Shown here: one piece after another, positions 8,209 to 16,394 of the stretch | Layout of the letters: the number at the start of each line of letters is the position of its first letter | How positions within the stretch are numbered: the stretch's first letter is position 1 | Assembly: GCF_017968885.1 (NCBI RefSeq) | Contig: NZ_CP072913.1 | Coordinates: 4,876,501-4,940,500, forward strand | Direction: 5' to 3' | Source: Pseudomonas sp. Tri1 | Lineage (GTDB): Bacteria > Pseudomonadota > Gammaproteobacteria > Pseudomonadales > Pseudomonadaceae | DNA length: 64,000 nucleotides | Notes under the pieces: generated by a model | Seen by the model: the letters and a program-made list of their open reading frames with translations, nothing else | What the model was told of the DNA's origin: nothing | The model's database searches: none | Program-made: the position numbers and the translations under genes

Positions 8209-10656
8209 ATGCTGTTGTTGTGGATACTGGTTCTGGTCGTCGGGATCGCCTGGCTGGCGCATCGGCGCACCGCCCCGCTGCCGGCGCTGGGTATCGTCGC
8301 GGTCTATCTGCTGGCCATGGGTATTTTCAGCCACGCCCCCGGCTGGCTGATGCTGATCCTCTGGGTCGTGCTTGCCGCCGTGGCGGCCCCGCTGCTGCTG
8401 CCAGACCTGCGCCGCCGATATTTCAGCGCGCCGATGTTCGACTGGTTTCAGAAAACCCTGCCGCCCATGTCCCAGACCGAGCGTGACGCCATCGACGCCG
8501 GCACGGTTTGGTGGGACGGTGAACTGTTCAGCGGCCGCCCGGATTGGGACACGTTGCTGGCCTACCCCAAGGTGCAACTGACCGAGGAAGAGCAGGCGTT
8601 CCTCGACGGCCCCACCGAAGATCTCTGCGCCATGGTCAGCGACTGGCAGATCGGCCAGGCCATGGACTTGCCACCTCAAGCCTGGGCGCACATCAAGGAG
8701 CACGGTTTCTTCGCGCTGATCATTCCTAAGGAATACGGCGGCAAAGGCTTTTCCGCTTACGCCCATTCCCAGGTGGCGATGAAGCTGGCCACCCGCAGCG
8801 GCGACCTGGCCTCCACGGTGATGGTCCCCAACTCCCTCGGCCCGGCGGAACTGTTGCTGCATTACGGCACCGATGAACAACGCGACCATTACCTGCCCCG
8901 ACTGGCCCGTGGCGACGATATTCCCTGCTTCGCCCTGACCGGGCCGCTGGCCGGCTCCGACGCCGGGGCGATGCCCGACACGGGCATCATCTGCAAGGGT
9001 GAATGGGAAGGCCAGGAAACCCTCGGCCTGCGCCTGAACTGGGAAAAGCGCTACATCACCCTCGGCCCGGTAGCCACCCTCCTCGGCCTGGCCTTCAAGG
9101 CTTATGACCCCGACCATCTGCTGGGGGATGAAGAAGACCTGGGCATCAGCCTGGCCTTGATTCCCACCGACACCCCTGGCGTGCATATCGGCCGCCGTCA
9201 CCTGCCCCTCGGCGCCGCGTTCATGAACGGACCGAACTGGGGCAAGGACGTGTTCATCCCGCTGGATTTCCTCATCGGCGGCCAGGCGATGCTCGGCAAG
9301 GGCTGGATGATGTTGATGAATTGCCTGTCGGTCGGCCGCTCGATTTCCCTGCCGGCGGTGGGCACCGGCGCGGCGAAGTTCACCAGCCTGGTGACAGGCC
9401 AGTACGCCCAGGTACGCGAGCAGTTCAACGTGCCGCTATCGGCCTTCGAAGGCATCCAGGAAGCCATGGCGCGTATCGGCGGCAATGCCTGGTTGATGGA
9501 CGCTGCACGCATGCTGACCGCCAACGCGGTGGACCTGGGAGAAAAACCCTCGGTGCTGTCGGCGATCCTCAAGTACCACCTGACCGAACGTGGCCGCGAA
9601 TGCATCAGCCACGCCATGGACGTGCATGGCGGCAAAGGCATCATCATGGGCCCCAACAATTACCTGGGGCGCAGTTGGCAAGGCGCACCAATCTTCATCA
9701 CCGTGGAAGGCGCGAACATCTTGTCGCGCAACCTGATGATCTTCGGCCAGGGTGCGATCCGCTGCCATCCGTTCGTGCTCAAGGAAATGGCCCTGGCATC
9801 CCGTGAAGACAAAGACCAGGCGCTGGTCGAGTTCGACGGTCTGCTGCTCAAGCACATCGGTTTCGCCGTAAGCAATGCCGCCAGCACCTTGGTGCTGAAC
9901 CTGGGACTGGGGCATTTTGAAAGAGCCCCCGGCAACACCTTGAGCCAGGGCTATTTCCGCGCCCTCAACCGGCAGGCGGCAGCATTCGCCCTGCTGGCGG
10001 ACCTGAGCATGATGCTACTGGGTGGCGAGCTCAAACGCCGCGAACGCTTGTCGGCACGCCTGGGCGACGTTTTGAGCAACCTGTATCTGGCGTCCGCCGC
10101 GCTCAAGCGCTATCACGACCTCGATTCGCCGGATCACATGGCGCCGCTGTTCACTTGGGCCATGGAAGAAAGCCTGGGCCAATCGGAGCGCGCGCTGGAC
10201 GAACTGTTGCAGAACTTCCCGAACCGGGTGCTGGGTTGCCTGTTGCGATTGGTGGTGTTCCCCTTCGGTCGCCGTCACAAGGGCCCGAGCGACAGGCTGG
10301 ACGCCGAAGTGGCCGCCGTGATTGGCCGAGCCAAGGGTGATCCAACCCTCGAAGAGTTGCTGCGGGGCTGCTATCGCCCGCAATCGGTCGATGATCCGGT
10401 GGGCGCCCTGCAACATGCCACCGACCTGCTGGCCGCCGCCCATCCGTTGCACAAGAAACTGCACGGTGCGCTCAAACAGGGCCAGCTCAATCCGGCGCCA
10501 GGCGAACCCCTCATCGACGCGGCCCTGGAATCGGGTGTGCTGCAAGCCGGTGAAGCTCAGACCTTGCGCGCGGCCGAGGCGGCTCGGCGCAAGGTCATCG
10601 ACGTGGATGACTTCGATAAGGAAGAGTTGACGCTGGCGCAAGACAAGGTCCGTTGA
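8209..10656 (+). CDS. fadE: Acyl-CoA dehydrogenase FadE
   Basis: FadE performs the first, FAD-dependent oxidation of acyl-CoA in beta-oxidation. The 815 residues have two N-terminal membrane helices (about 1-65) and then the acyl-CoA dehydrogenase core, with HGFFALIIPKEYGG and ALTGPLAGSDAG. The MDVHGGKGI motif and the EGANILSRNLMIFGQGA stretch mark the FadE subfamily, and a long C-terminal DUF1974-type region follows. ATG at 8209 has GGAGGATTACAT just upstream. A terminator follows the gene at 10694. Regulation by a fatty-acid sensor is likely from family knowledge, but no clear operator was found. Confidence 0.95.
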   Translation: MLLLWILVLVVGIAWLAHRRTAPLPALGIVAVYLLAMGIFSHAPGWLMLILWVVLAAVAAPLLLPDLRRRYFSAPMFDWFQKTLPPMSQTERDAIDAGTVWWDGELFSGRPDWDTLLAYPKVQLTEEEQAFLDGPTEDLCAMVSDWQIGQAMDLPPQAWAHIKEHGFFALIIPKEYGGKGFSAYAHSQVAMKLATRSGDLASTVMVPNSLGPAELLLHYGTDEQRDHYLPRLARGDDIPCFALTGPLAGSDAGAMPDTGIICKGEWEGQETLGLRLNWEKRYITLGPVATLLGLAFKAYDPDHLLGDEEDLGISLALIPTDTPGVHIGRRHLPLGAAFMNGPNWGKDVFIPLDFLIGGQAMLGKGWMMLMNCLSVGRSISLPAVGTGAAKFTSLVTGQYAQVREQFNVPLSAFEGIQEAMARIGGNAWLMDAARMLTANAVDLGEKPSVLSAILKYHLTERGRECISHAMDVHGGKGIIMGPNNYLGRSWQGAPIFITVEGANILSRNLMIFGQGAIRCHPFVLKEMALASREDKDQALVEFDGLLLKHIGFAVSNAASTLVLNLGLGHFERAPGNTLSQGYFRALNRQAAAFALLADLSMMLLGGELKRRERLSARLGDVLSNLYLASAALKRYHDLDSPDHMAPLFTWAMEESLGQSERALDELLQNFPNRVLGCLLRLVVFPFGRRHKGPSDRLDAEVAAVIGRAKGDPTLEELLRGCYRPQSVDDPVGALQHATDLLAAAHPLHKKLHGALKQGQLNPAPGEPLIDAALESGVLQAGEAQTLRAAEAARRKVIDVDDFDKEELTLAQDKVR

Positions 10657-10693
10657 TCCTGACGACCCGGTACGCCCGTCACCTATAAAAGCA

Positions 10694-10726
10694 GGCGCAA
10701 GAGCTTTATACTCTTGCGCCCGTTTT
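10694..10726 (+). terminator. Intrinsic terminator after fadE
   Basis: A perfect ten-pair stem, GGCGCAAGAG / CTCTTGCGCC, with a seven-base loop is followed by CGTTTTGCT. It ends 25 bases before the next coding start, so the small downstream gene is probably also driven by read-through or its own promoter. Confidence 0.8.
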
Positions 10727-10745
10727 GCTCTTGAGGACTTATCTC

Positions 10746-11153
10746 GTGTCCAATGTCGTTGCCGATCACCTTGTCTTGCTTGACCACTTGCGTAGCATCC
10801 TGGTCGCCGTGGGTGAGGCCGAACAGGTTCCCGAAGAAAGCCATGCCCTGTTTCTGGAGCGCTTCGACGAATTGCGCGCGCAGTTGCCTGTCGATCCTAT
10901 CGAAAGCCAGTACCTGGGCCAGGACCTCCTGTGCCAGGTGATCGTCCGTTATCCACAGATCGCTCACCTGGTGCCTCGCGATCTGCTCTGGTATTTCGCC
11001 GGTGACTGCCTGCACTACATGCCCGACGAAGAAATCGCCCTGTACCAGGCCTTGGAAGAACGTCGTTTCGAAGCCGAACAAAACGATGAGCCCTTTGACT
11101 GGAACCAGGAAAAGCAATTGCTGGCGATGTCGGATCAGGACAGCAAGCACTGA
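10746..11153 (+). CDS. Small conserved Pseudomonas protein (PA2817-like), function unknown
   Basis: This is a 135-residue acidic, soluble, mostly helical protein beginning MSNVVADHLVLLDHLRSI. GTG at 10746 has TTGAGGAC about nine bases upstream. It contains RYPQIAHLVPRDLLWYFAGD and ends EKQLLAMSDQDSKH. No known catalytic motif is seen. From recollection, small proteins follow fadE (PA2815) in P. aeruginosa under the names PA2816/PA2817, and this appears to be the same syntenic gene. Function is unknown. Confidence 0.8.
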   Translation: MSNVVADHLVLLDHLRSILVAVGEAEQVPEESHALFLERFDELRAQLPVDPIESQYLGQDLLCQVIVRYPQIAHLVPRDLLWYFAGDCLHYMPDEEIALYQALEERRFEAEQNDEPFDWNQEKQLLAMSDQDSKH

Positions 11154-11170
11154 TTGCGGTCAATCAGGCA

Positions 11171-11205
11171 AAAGGCCCGCACGGTTAGCCCTGCGGGCCT
11201 TTTTA
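11171..11205 (+). terminator. Intrinsic terminator
   Basis: AAAGGCCCGC, ACGGTTAGCCCT and GCGGGCCTTTTT form a GC-rich stem with a T-run, 18 bases after the preceding stop codon. Confidence 0.85.
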
Positions 11206-11241
11206 TTGGCATTGCCAAAGTGTGTTGCCGGGGCGGGCCTC

Positions 11242-11334
11242 ATCGCGAGCAAGCTCGCACACACTGGGTCGATGGTGAGCACACATTCCGCATTCACAGC
11301 AGTTCACCTGAGGGAGCGAGCTTGCTCGCGATGG
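11242..11334. repeat. REPIN (two inverted REP elements)
   Basis: ATCGCGAGCAAGCTCGC at 11242 and GGGAGCGAGCTTGCTCGCGAT near 11312 are inverted REP copies flanking about 50 bases. They lie between two convergent genes, the usual REPIN position. Confidence 0.8.
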
Positions 11335-11340
11335 GGCCAC

Positions 11341-12339
11341 TCAAAACAACCCATCACTCTCTGACAGTTTATAGTGCGCCGCATCCTTGCTGGCACGACT
11401 CCCCTCGCCCACCGTGTGCAAGGTTGGCTCCTTCTCCAGGCATTCCACCAGATAATCAATGAACACCCGCAACTTCGGCGGCAGGTATCGGGTCGGCGAG
11501 TGCAGCAACCACAAGCCACCGTGGTAGGAAGCCAGGAACGTCCAGTCGGCCAGCACTTGCACGATCAACCCCTGCTCCAGGGCATATCGAGCCGTGAAGT
11601 ACGGCAGGCTACCAATGCCAATGTGCTGCAAAACCGCGCCCAGCCGTACGCCCGTGTGATTGGCCGCATAACGTCCACGCACGCCAACGGTGACCGACTT
11701 GGTGCCCTTCTTGAATTTCCAACGAGCGTCATTGGGCGTTTCCCCCAGATAAATGCAGCTGTGCTCCAGCAAGTCGTGGGGATGTTCGGGAACGCCGTGT
11801 TCAGCCAGGTATTGCGGCGTGGCGCAGAGCAGGTGATCGATGGTCAACAACTGACGCCCCACCAGCCCGGCCGAGGGTTGGTCAGTGATCCGGATGGCCA
11901 GGTCGACGTGATCGTCGATCAGGTCGACCTGCCGATCTTCCAGAAACAACTCCACATCGATCTTGGGGTAACGGCGCAGGAATTCGGGCATATGGGGATG
12001 AATCACGAAACGCCCCACCGCCTTGGGCACGCTGACCCGAATCCGCCCCTCGGCGTCCTGGGTAAATTGGCCGCTGATTTCCATCACCGACCGAGCAGCG
12101 GCAACCATTTCCTGGCAACGCTTGAAGACCTCCTCACCGCCATCGCTCAAGCGCAACTTACGCGTGGTGCGTTGCAACAAGCGAGTCGCCAAGGCTTTTT
12201 CGAGACGGGAGATACTACGGCTGACAGCAGACGGCGATGAACCTGACTGGCGGGCCGCTTCGGAGAAGCTACCGGTCTCCACGACCTTGACGAAAATAGC
12301 CATTTCGGCGAGCAATGGCAGCGGTAGATTTGTGCTCAT
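11341..12339 (-). CDS. LysR family transcriptional regulator
   Basis: This is a 332-residue regulator. The winged helix-turn-helix lies in residues 8-66 (MAIFVKVVETGSFSEAARQ, then SPSAVSRSISRLEKAL). It is followed by the periplasmic-binding-like effector domain with RIRVSVPKAVGRFVIHPHMP and DVDLAIRITDQP. It belongs to the large LysR group that usually controls neighbouring genes. It is divergent from the AlaX-like gene with about 90 bases between, so that gene is a possible target, but no T-N11-A operator was clear to me. The effector is unknown. Confidence 0.9.
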   Translation of the reverse strand: MSTNLPLPLLAEMAIFVKVVETGSFSEAARQSGSSPSAVSRSISRLEKALATRLLQRTTRKLRLSDGGEEVFKRCQEMVAAARSVMEISGQFTQDAEGRIRVSVPKAVGRFVIHPHMPEFLRRYPKIDVELFLEDRQVDLIDDHVDLAIRITDQPSAGLVGRQLLTIDHLLCATPQYLAEHGVPEHPHDLLEHSCIYLGETPNDARWKFKKGTKSVTVGVRGRYAANHTGVRLGAVLQHIGIGSLPYFTARYALEQGLIVQVLADWTFLASYHGGLWLLHSPTRYLPPKLRVFIDYLVECLEKEPTLHTVGEGSRASKDAAHYKLSESDGLF

Positions 12340-12428
12340 GACACAACAGTCCTTTGAAATTTGAACGGATTATCAGCAATTTCCACACGACTTATAATCC
12401 CGACACAAAATTCTAATACGGACATGGA

Positions 12429-13055
12429 ATGACACTTCGCCTCTTTTTTCATAGCGATGACCTCAGGGCCAACGTCGAAGTCCTGGATTGCACCCCCTGG
12501 GAAAACGAATTTGCCGTGGTACTGCGTGCGACGCTGTTTCACCCCCAGGGCGGCGGCCAACCTTTCGATACCGGCTGGATCGGTGAAAGCCAAGTGTTGC
12601 GTGTCGTGCAGGACGGACAACGGATCATTCACCATGTCGACCGCCCGGTGGCCTTGGGCATGACCTCGATCCGCGTGGATGAGCAGCGACGACAGCTCAA
12701 TTCACGGCTTCATTCGGCCGGGCACTTGATCGGCCATTTCGCTGAAACTCAAGGCTGGGTGCCGATCAAGGCCCACCACTGGCCCGGCGAAAGCCGTGTG
12801 CAGTTCAAACCTGGGGAAGATCCTCAGGAGCTCGACACGTCGATCATCCAGCAAGGCATCGATGAGTGGATCGCCCAAGATCTGCCGCGCTTGATTGCAT
12901 TACGCGAAGGCTCGCGCGAAGTCGGCTTTGGCGAGCTGGCCGCCTATGGCTGTGGCGGCACCCACGTGCGATGCCTACAGGAGCTGGGCACGGTCACTAT
13001 CGCCTCGCTTTCTCAGAAAAAAGGAACGTTATCGGTTCACTACCACGTGGACTGA
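12429..13055 (+). CDS. Alanyl-tRNA editing protein (AlaX type)
   Basis: This is a stand-alone homologue of the AlaRS editing domain, which hydrolyses mischarged Ser- or Gly-tRNA(Ala). Over 208 residues it carries HPQGGGQP (38-45), the zinc-binding pair H95/H99 in RLHSAGHLIG, and the Cys/His pair in CGGTHV near residue 177. The C-terminal oligomerisation arm of larger AlaX proteins is absent. ATG at 12429 follows TACGGACATGG, a weak ribosome site. It is divergent from the LysR gene. tRNA proofreading is inferred from the motifs. Confidence 0.88.
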   Translation: MTLRLFFHSDDLRANVEVLDCTPWENEFAVVLRATLFHPQGGGQPFDTGWIGESQVLRVVQDGQRIIHHVDRPVALGMTSIRVDEQRRQLNSRLHSAGHLIGHFAETQGWVPIKAHHWPGESRVQFKPGEDPQELDTSIIQQGIDEWIAQDLPRLIALREGSREVGFGELAAYGCGGTHVRCLQELGTVTIASLSQKKGTLSVHYHVD

Positions 13056-13219
13056 CACGCTGCGGCCAGGAACACGGCTCACGTTGAGCGCTTATCTGTT
13101 GATGAACGCCTGCTGCCCTCCTACTCGCCAGGTAAACCTTCTTGTTTTTCTCCCAACACACCACGGGAAGTTTTTCCTGCGTGGGACAGGTTTCTTCGCG
13201 CTTTCAAAAGAGGCACGCC

Positions 13220-13549
13220 ATGCCAGACGCCCTTGCACCGCAAGCACTGCCCCCTCTCCAGTTGCCCATAGTGTTCACGCCTGGTGCGTGGCAGCGCGCA
13301 GTCATGCTTGAGCATTCAGAGCCCTCTGAAAATCTGCTGCTCGATCGATTGAGCAACGTGTTGCGCGCAGTCTTTAAGACTCGCCTGGCTCATCCACACG
13401 AATCTTATGTGGTATTCGAGGTCGTCCAAACCGCCTCGGCGACTCATCCACACCACAACCTGTTTGTGCGACTGAGCCTTAGTCTGTTCCATGAGCAGGA
13501 CCAGCCTGATGCGCTGCTGATAGCGCTTGCAGGAGACCACCCGCGTTAA
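13220..13549 (+). CDS. Small protein of unknown function
   Basis: This is a 109-residue open frame starting MPDALAPQALPPLQLPIVFTP. ATG at 13220 is preceded by AAAAGAGG at a normal distance. The middle is predicted to mix helix and strand (LLLDRLSNVLRAVFKTRL, HNLFVRLSLSLFHEQ). No signal peptide, membrane helix or known motif is visible. The ribosome site and Pseudomonas-like codon use support a real gene. It stands alone between the AlaX gene and the Tad locus, and no function can be offered. Confidence 0.55.
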   Translation: MPDALAPQALPPLQLPIVFTPGAWQRAVMLEHSEPSENLLLDRLSNVLRAVFKTRLAHPHESYVVFEVVQTASATHPHHNLFVRLSLSLFHEQDQPDALLIALAGDHPR

Positions 13550-13972
13550 CAGACCTGAAATCCGTCAGCAAAAAAGTGCTTGAAAGACAATTTATTGACG
13601 CTGACTCATCCCCCGATTTTCCATCCGTCACTTTTTAGTCGTTTTTTTATTTTATGACGTGGCGCTTTGCCATGCTTGAGCTACCGTCAAAAAGAAGCGA
13701 GCACGGGGACAGGTCAATCGCTCCTCCAACGAGCGGATCGATACCGATTTCCTTTGCTCGACACCCCGGGTATTCCCGGTCTTAAAACAGTTTTTCGTAA
13801 GTTGCCTGTCGTTCAGTCAGGCCGGTGTAATGCACCCGTTCGCTTGCAGCGACGAGGTCTGTAGCCGGTGCCACTGAAGGGTTGGTGAGAGATGAAGGGG
13901 CAGCCCGGGCCCCTTAAGTGATCCGAGGCATTTGGTAAGCCTAGGGATGGCCTCTCTATCGAGGATCACTTC
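13550..13972. promoter_or_regulatory. Long upstream region of the rcpA operon
   Basis: These 423 bases have no convincing gene. The first 100 bases are AT-rich and probably hold the promoter. Near the start codon there is strong secondary structure: a 7-bp inverted repeat AAGGGGC/GCCCCTT (13895-13915) and the leader described in the next entry. A sigma-54-like GG/GC pair near 13655 has the wrong spacing. Confidence 0.5.
13916..13972 (+). promoter_or_regulatory. Structured rcpA leader sequestering the Shine-Dalgarno
   Basis: AAGTGATCC (13916-13924) is perfectly complementary to GGATCACTT (13963-13971), which includes part of the GAGGA ribosome site and ends one base before the ATG. Nested inside are GAGGC/GCCTC and a small hairpin GCC-TAGGGAT-GGC (13939-13951) that presents GGA in its loop. 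That is the arrangement bound by RsmA/CsrA proteins in pseudomonads. Structure is seen in the sequence; post-transcriptional control is inference. Confidence 0.55.
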
Positions 13973-15196
13973 ATGACCCATCGTACCGTGCCCGTTTTAA
14001 AACAATTCATTCATGGCCTGTTCTGGATGGGCCTTGGTCTGGACGCAGCGCAGGCCGCAGCGGCAAATTGTTCACAGTTGGACAGTTTGCCGGCAACCTT
14101 CGAGGTCGGCCAAGGACTCCAGAGCGAGCTGCGCATCCTCGCCCCCGTGACCAAATTGGCAGTCGGTGACCCGAAAATTGCCGATGTACAGCCCAGCGGC
14201 AGCGATGCCTTCATTCTTACGGGCCTGACGCCCGGCGCCACCAGCCTGATGGTCTGGACGGACTGTTCGAAGATACCCCGCCAGAGCATGGTCTTTGTCA
14301 AAGGCCGGGCGACTGAGGCGTTGACCAGTGCAGCGAGCATCCCTTCCGAAGATCCGATGCTGCTCGCCCAGGTGCAGACCGACATCCGTTTCGTCGAGGT
14401 CAGCCGGACCAAACTCAAGGAAGCCTCGACATCGATTTTCGGCAGCCGTGGCAATTTCCAGTTCGGCGCGCCGAGGACCTTGCCCTCAATCGGCGGCATT
14501 GTCCGGCCTTCATTGCCGGTCAACAACGACATGTTCAACCTGTCTTTCGCCACCGGTAAAACCCTGTTGATGATCAATGCACTGGAAGGCAGCGGTTTCG
14601 CCTATACCCTGGCGCGTCCCAGCCTGGTGGCCCTCAGCGGGCAGAGCGCCAGTTTCCTGGCCGGCGGGGAGGTGCCGATTCCGGTGCCCAGTGCCGGCAG
14701 CGACAACGTGTCCATCGAGTACAAAGAGTTCGGCATCCGCCTGACCCTGACGCCCACCGTGATCGGGAAAAACCGCATCGCGCTGAAGGTGGCACCGGAA
14801 GTCAGCGAGCTGGACTTTACCAACGCCGTGAACATCGCCGGGACACTGGTTCCGGCGCTCACGGTACGTCGTACCGATACCAGCATTGCCTTGGCCGACG
14901 GTGAAAGCTTCGTCATCAGCGGCCTGATCAGCACACGCAACAGCTCCCAGGTGAACAAGTTTCCAGGGCTGGGCGATGTGCCGATTCTCGGCGCGTTCTT
15001 TCGCGACAACTCTATCAATCGCGAAGAACGCGAGCTGCTGATGATCGTCACGCCGCACCTGGTCCAACCGTTGGCCGCCGACGTGCAACTGCCGACGTTG
15101 CCGGGCGAACAACTGCGCAACTACGACCCGAGTTTCTCCCGCATGTACTTCCTTGAACATGGCGAGTTCGACAATCGCAGCGGGCTTTCCCAATGA
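13973..15196 (+). CDS. rcpA: Tad pilus secretin RcpA/CpaC
   Basis: This is the outer-membrane secretin of the Flp/Tad pilus. The 407 residues start with a signal peptide (about 1-28, ending DAAQA). The pilus-specific N-terminal domain with LAVGDPKIADV and the BON-like region follow. The type II/III secretin core carries FLAGGEVPIPVP, VISGLIS and the C-terminal LLMIVTPHLVQPL. It is the first gene of a plus-strand operon with tadD and a DUF3613 gene. The rest of the Tad machinery is on the opposite strand, so the locus is split and convergent. Translation may be controlled by the structured leader. Confidence 0.93.
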   Translation: MTHRTVPVLKQFIHGLFWMGLGLDAAQAAAANCSQLDSLPATFEVGQGLQSELRILAPVTKLAVGDPKIADVQPSGSDAFILTGLTPGATSLMVWTDCSKIPRQSMVFVKGRATEALTSAASIPSEDPMLLAQVQTDIRFVEVSRTKLKEASTSIFGSRGNFQFGAPRTLPSIGGIVRPSLPVNNDMFNLSFATGKTLLMINALEGSGFAYTLARPSLVALSGQSASFLAGGEVPIPVPSAGSDNVSIEYKEFGIRLTLTPTVIGKNRIALKVAPEVSELDFTNAVNIAGTLVPALTVRRTDTSIALADGESFVISGLISTRNSSQVNKFPGLGDVPILGAFFRDNSINREERELLMIVTPHLVQPLAADVQLPTLPGEQLRNYDPSFSRMYFLEHGEFDNRSGLSQ

Positions 15197-15252
15197 GCCG
15201 GCGCCTGAATTGCCAGGCCCCATGTGTGCAACCTGATGCCAGGGGACATTCA

Positions 15253-15963
15253 ATGAAAGCAGTGATCGCGATAGCGGCAGCGTTGGTGCTCACCGGCTGC
15301 GCCAGCAATGGCGTGGCTTCACGTACAGCCAGTTGCCCCAAAGCCGGGGCCGATCAGGAACTGGCCCTGAACATGGCCGATGACATGGCCAATGAGGGCC
15401 GTTTGTACGCCAGTCTGGCGAACCTCGAACGCTTGCCCGAAGACTTGGTCCAGGTCCGTCTGCGCAAGGCTCGGGTACTGCGCCTGATGGGGCGTAATGA
15501 AGCCGAGCCTTTGTACCAAAGCCTGCTCGGGACCTGCCTGGCCGCTGACGGGGAACATGGGCTGGGCCAGTTGGCCGCCGCCAGGAATGACAATACGACT
15601 GCCATCGAACACCTGGAGCGGGCCATGAAAATGACCCCGACCGAAGGGAAGATTCGCAATGACCTGGGGGTTGTCTACCTCAATCAACGACGTATTTCAG
15701 AAGCCCGCTTCGAGTTCATGACCGCCATGGAACTCCAGCAGTCAGACACGTTGGCAGCGCTCAACATGGTGACCCTGCTGATCTACCAGGACAACTGGAA
15801 GCAGGCCGCCGAGCTCGCGAACATGGCCAAGCTGAGCCCTCAGCAAGTAGCAGATGCCCAAGCCCGTGCAGAAAAAATCAGGGGCTCGGCCAATAACGCA
15901 GTGACGTCACCAGCGAACCGTCTGACCGAGGTCGTCGATGCCTCATCCGGCGCGGTCAAGTAG
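15253..15963 (+). CDS. tadD: Tad assembly lipoprotein TadD (TPR)
   Basis: This is the pilotin-like TPR lipoprotein of the Tad system. Its 236 residues carry a lipobox LTGC at about 13-16 after a short hydrophobic signal. Tetratricopeptide repeats follow, with GRNEAEPLYQSLL, DNTTAIEHLERAMKM and RISEARFEFMTAM. ATG at 15253 is used; an in-frame ATG at 15193 overlaps the rcpA end and would push the lipobox away from the N-terminus. It lies between rcpA and the DUF3613 gene. It probably helps secretin insertion, by family analogy. Confidence 0.9.
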   Translation: MKAVIAIAAALVLTGCASNGVASRTASCPKAGADQELALNMADDMANEGRLYASLANLERLPEDLVQVRLRKARVLRLMGRNEAEPLYQSLLGTCLAADGEHGLGQLAAARNDNTTAIEHLERAMKMTPTEGKIRNDLGVVYLNQRRISEARFEFMTAMELQQSDTLAALNMVTLLIYQDNWKQAAELANMAKLSPQQVADAQARAEKIRGSANNAVTSPANRLTEVVDASSGAVK

Positions 15964-15984
15964 AGCGTTTGAGGAGTCCAAGCA

Positions 15985-16254
15985 ATGAAAACCAAACAGT
16001 TGATGATCGTGTGCATGCTAGGCCTTTCCACCTCCGTCTGGGCGATTGAACCAGGCCCCTCTTCGGCAGCCCAACAAGGCACCGAGAGCTGGATGCAACT
16101 GCAGATTCGCGGCGCGGTTGCCTCCACCAACCTGCAAACCGCCTCGGCCACCGAACGCGAGCTGGCCATGCAACGCTGGCTCAACAGCTTTACCTACCCG
16201 ATCCCGGAATTCTTTGACCAGGACTCGGGAGGAGAAATCACCAGTAGCAAATGA
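15985..16254 (+). CDS. DUF3613 domain-containing protein of the Tad locus
   Basis: This is an 89-residue protein with a signal peptide (MKTKQLMIVCMLGLSTSVWA). The mature domain of about 65 residues contains ESWMQLQIRG and RELAMQRWLNSFTYPIPEFF, the pattern of DUF3613 proteins found in Pseudomonas tad loci. A GAGGAG ribosome site precedes the start. It is periplasmic by prediction, with unknown role. It ends the plus-strand operon, just before a long hairpin. Confidence 0.85.
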   Translation: MKTKQLMIVCMLGLSTSVWAIEPGPSSAAQQGTESWMQLQIRGAVASTNLQTASATERELAMQRWLNSFTYPIPEFFDQDSGGEITSSK

Positions 16255-16270
16255 TGCACCGCAGGGGCAA

Positions 16271-16345
16271 CGAAAAGATCGCAACCTTCGACAATACCGA
16301 CACATCGATCCGATGCAGGCATTGTCGAAGGTTGCGATCTTTTCG
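16271..16345. repeat. Perfect 25-bp inverted repeat
   Basis: CGAAAAGATCGCAACCTTCG plus ACAAT (16271-16295) is perfectly inverted at 16321-16345, with a 25-base loop. It lies directly after the DUF3613 gene. The AAAAGATCGC-x-CCTTCG core resembles a repeat family common in fluorescent pseudomonads. It may act as a transcript end, though no T-run follows the stem. Confidence 0.75.
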
Positions 16346-16394
16346 CTTGAAGATATCCGCTGCCGCCTGTGTTTTGGCTGGCTATTAATTGGGA

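Noticed and set aside
8203..9201. Long minus-strand open frame inside fadE
   Set aside because: It is antisense to a clear gene. High GC at third positions creates such shadows throughout this genome.
13655..13680. Possible sigma-54 promoter (GTGGCGCTTTGCCATGC)
   Set aside because: The GG and GC are separated by eleven bases instead of ten, and the sequence otherwise fits poorly.
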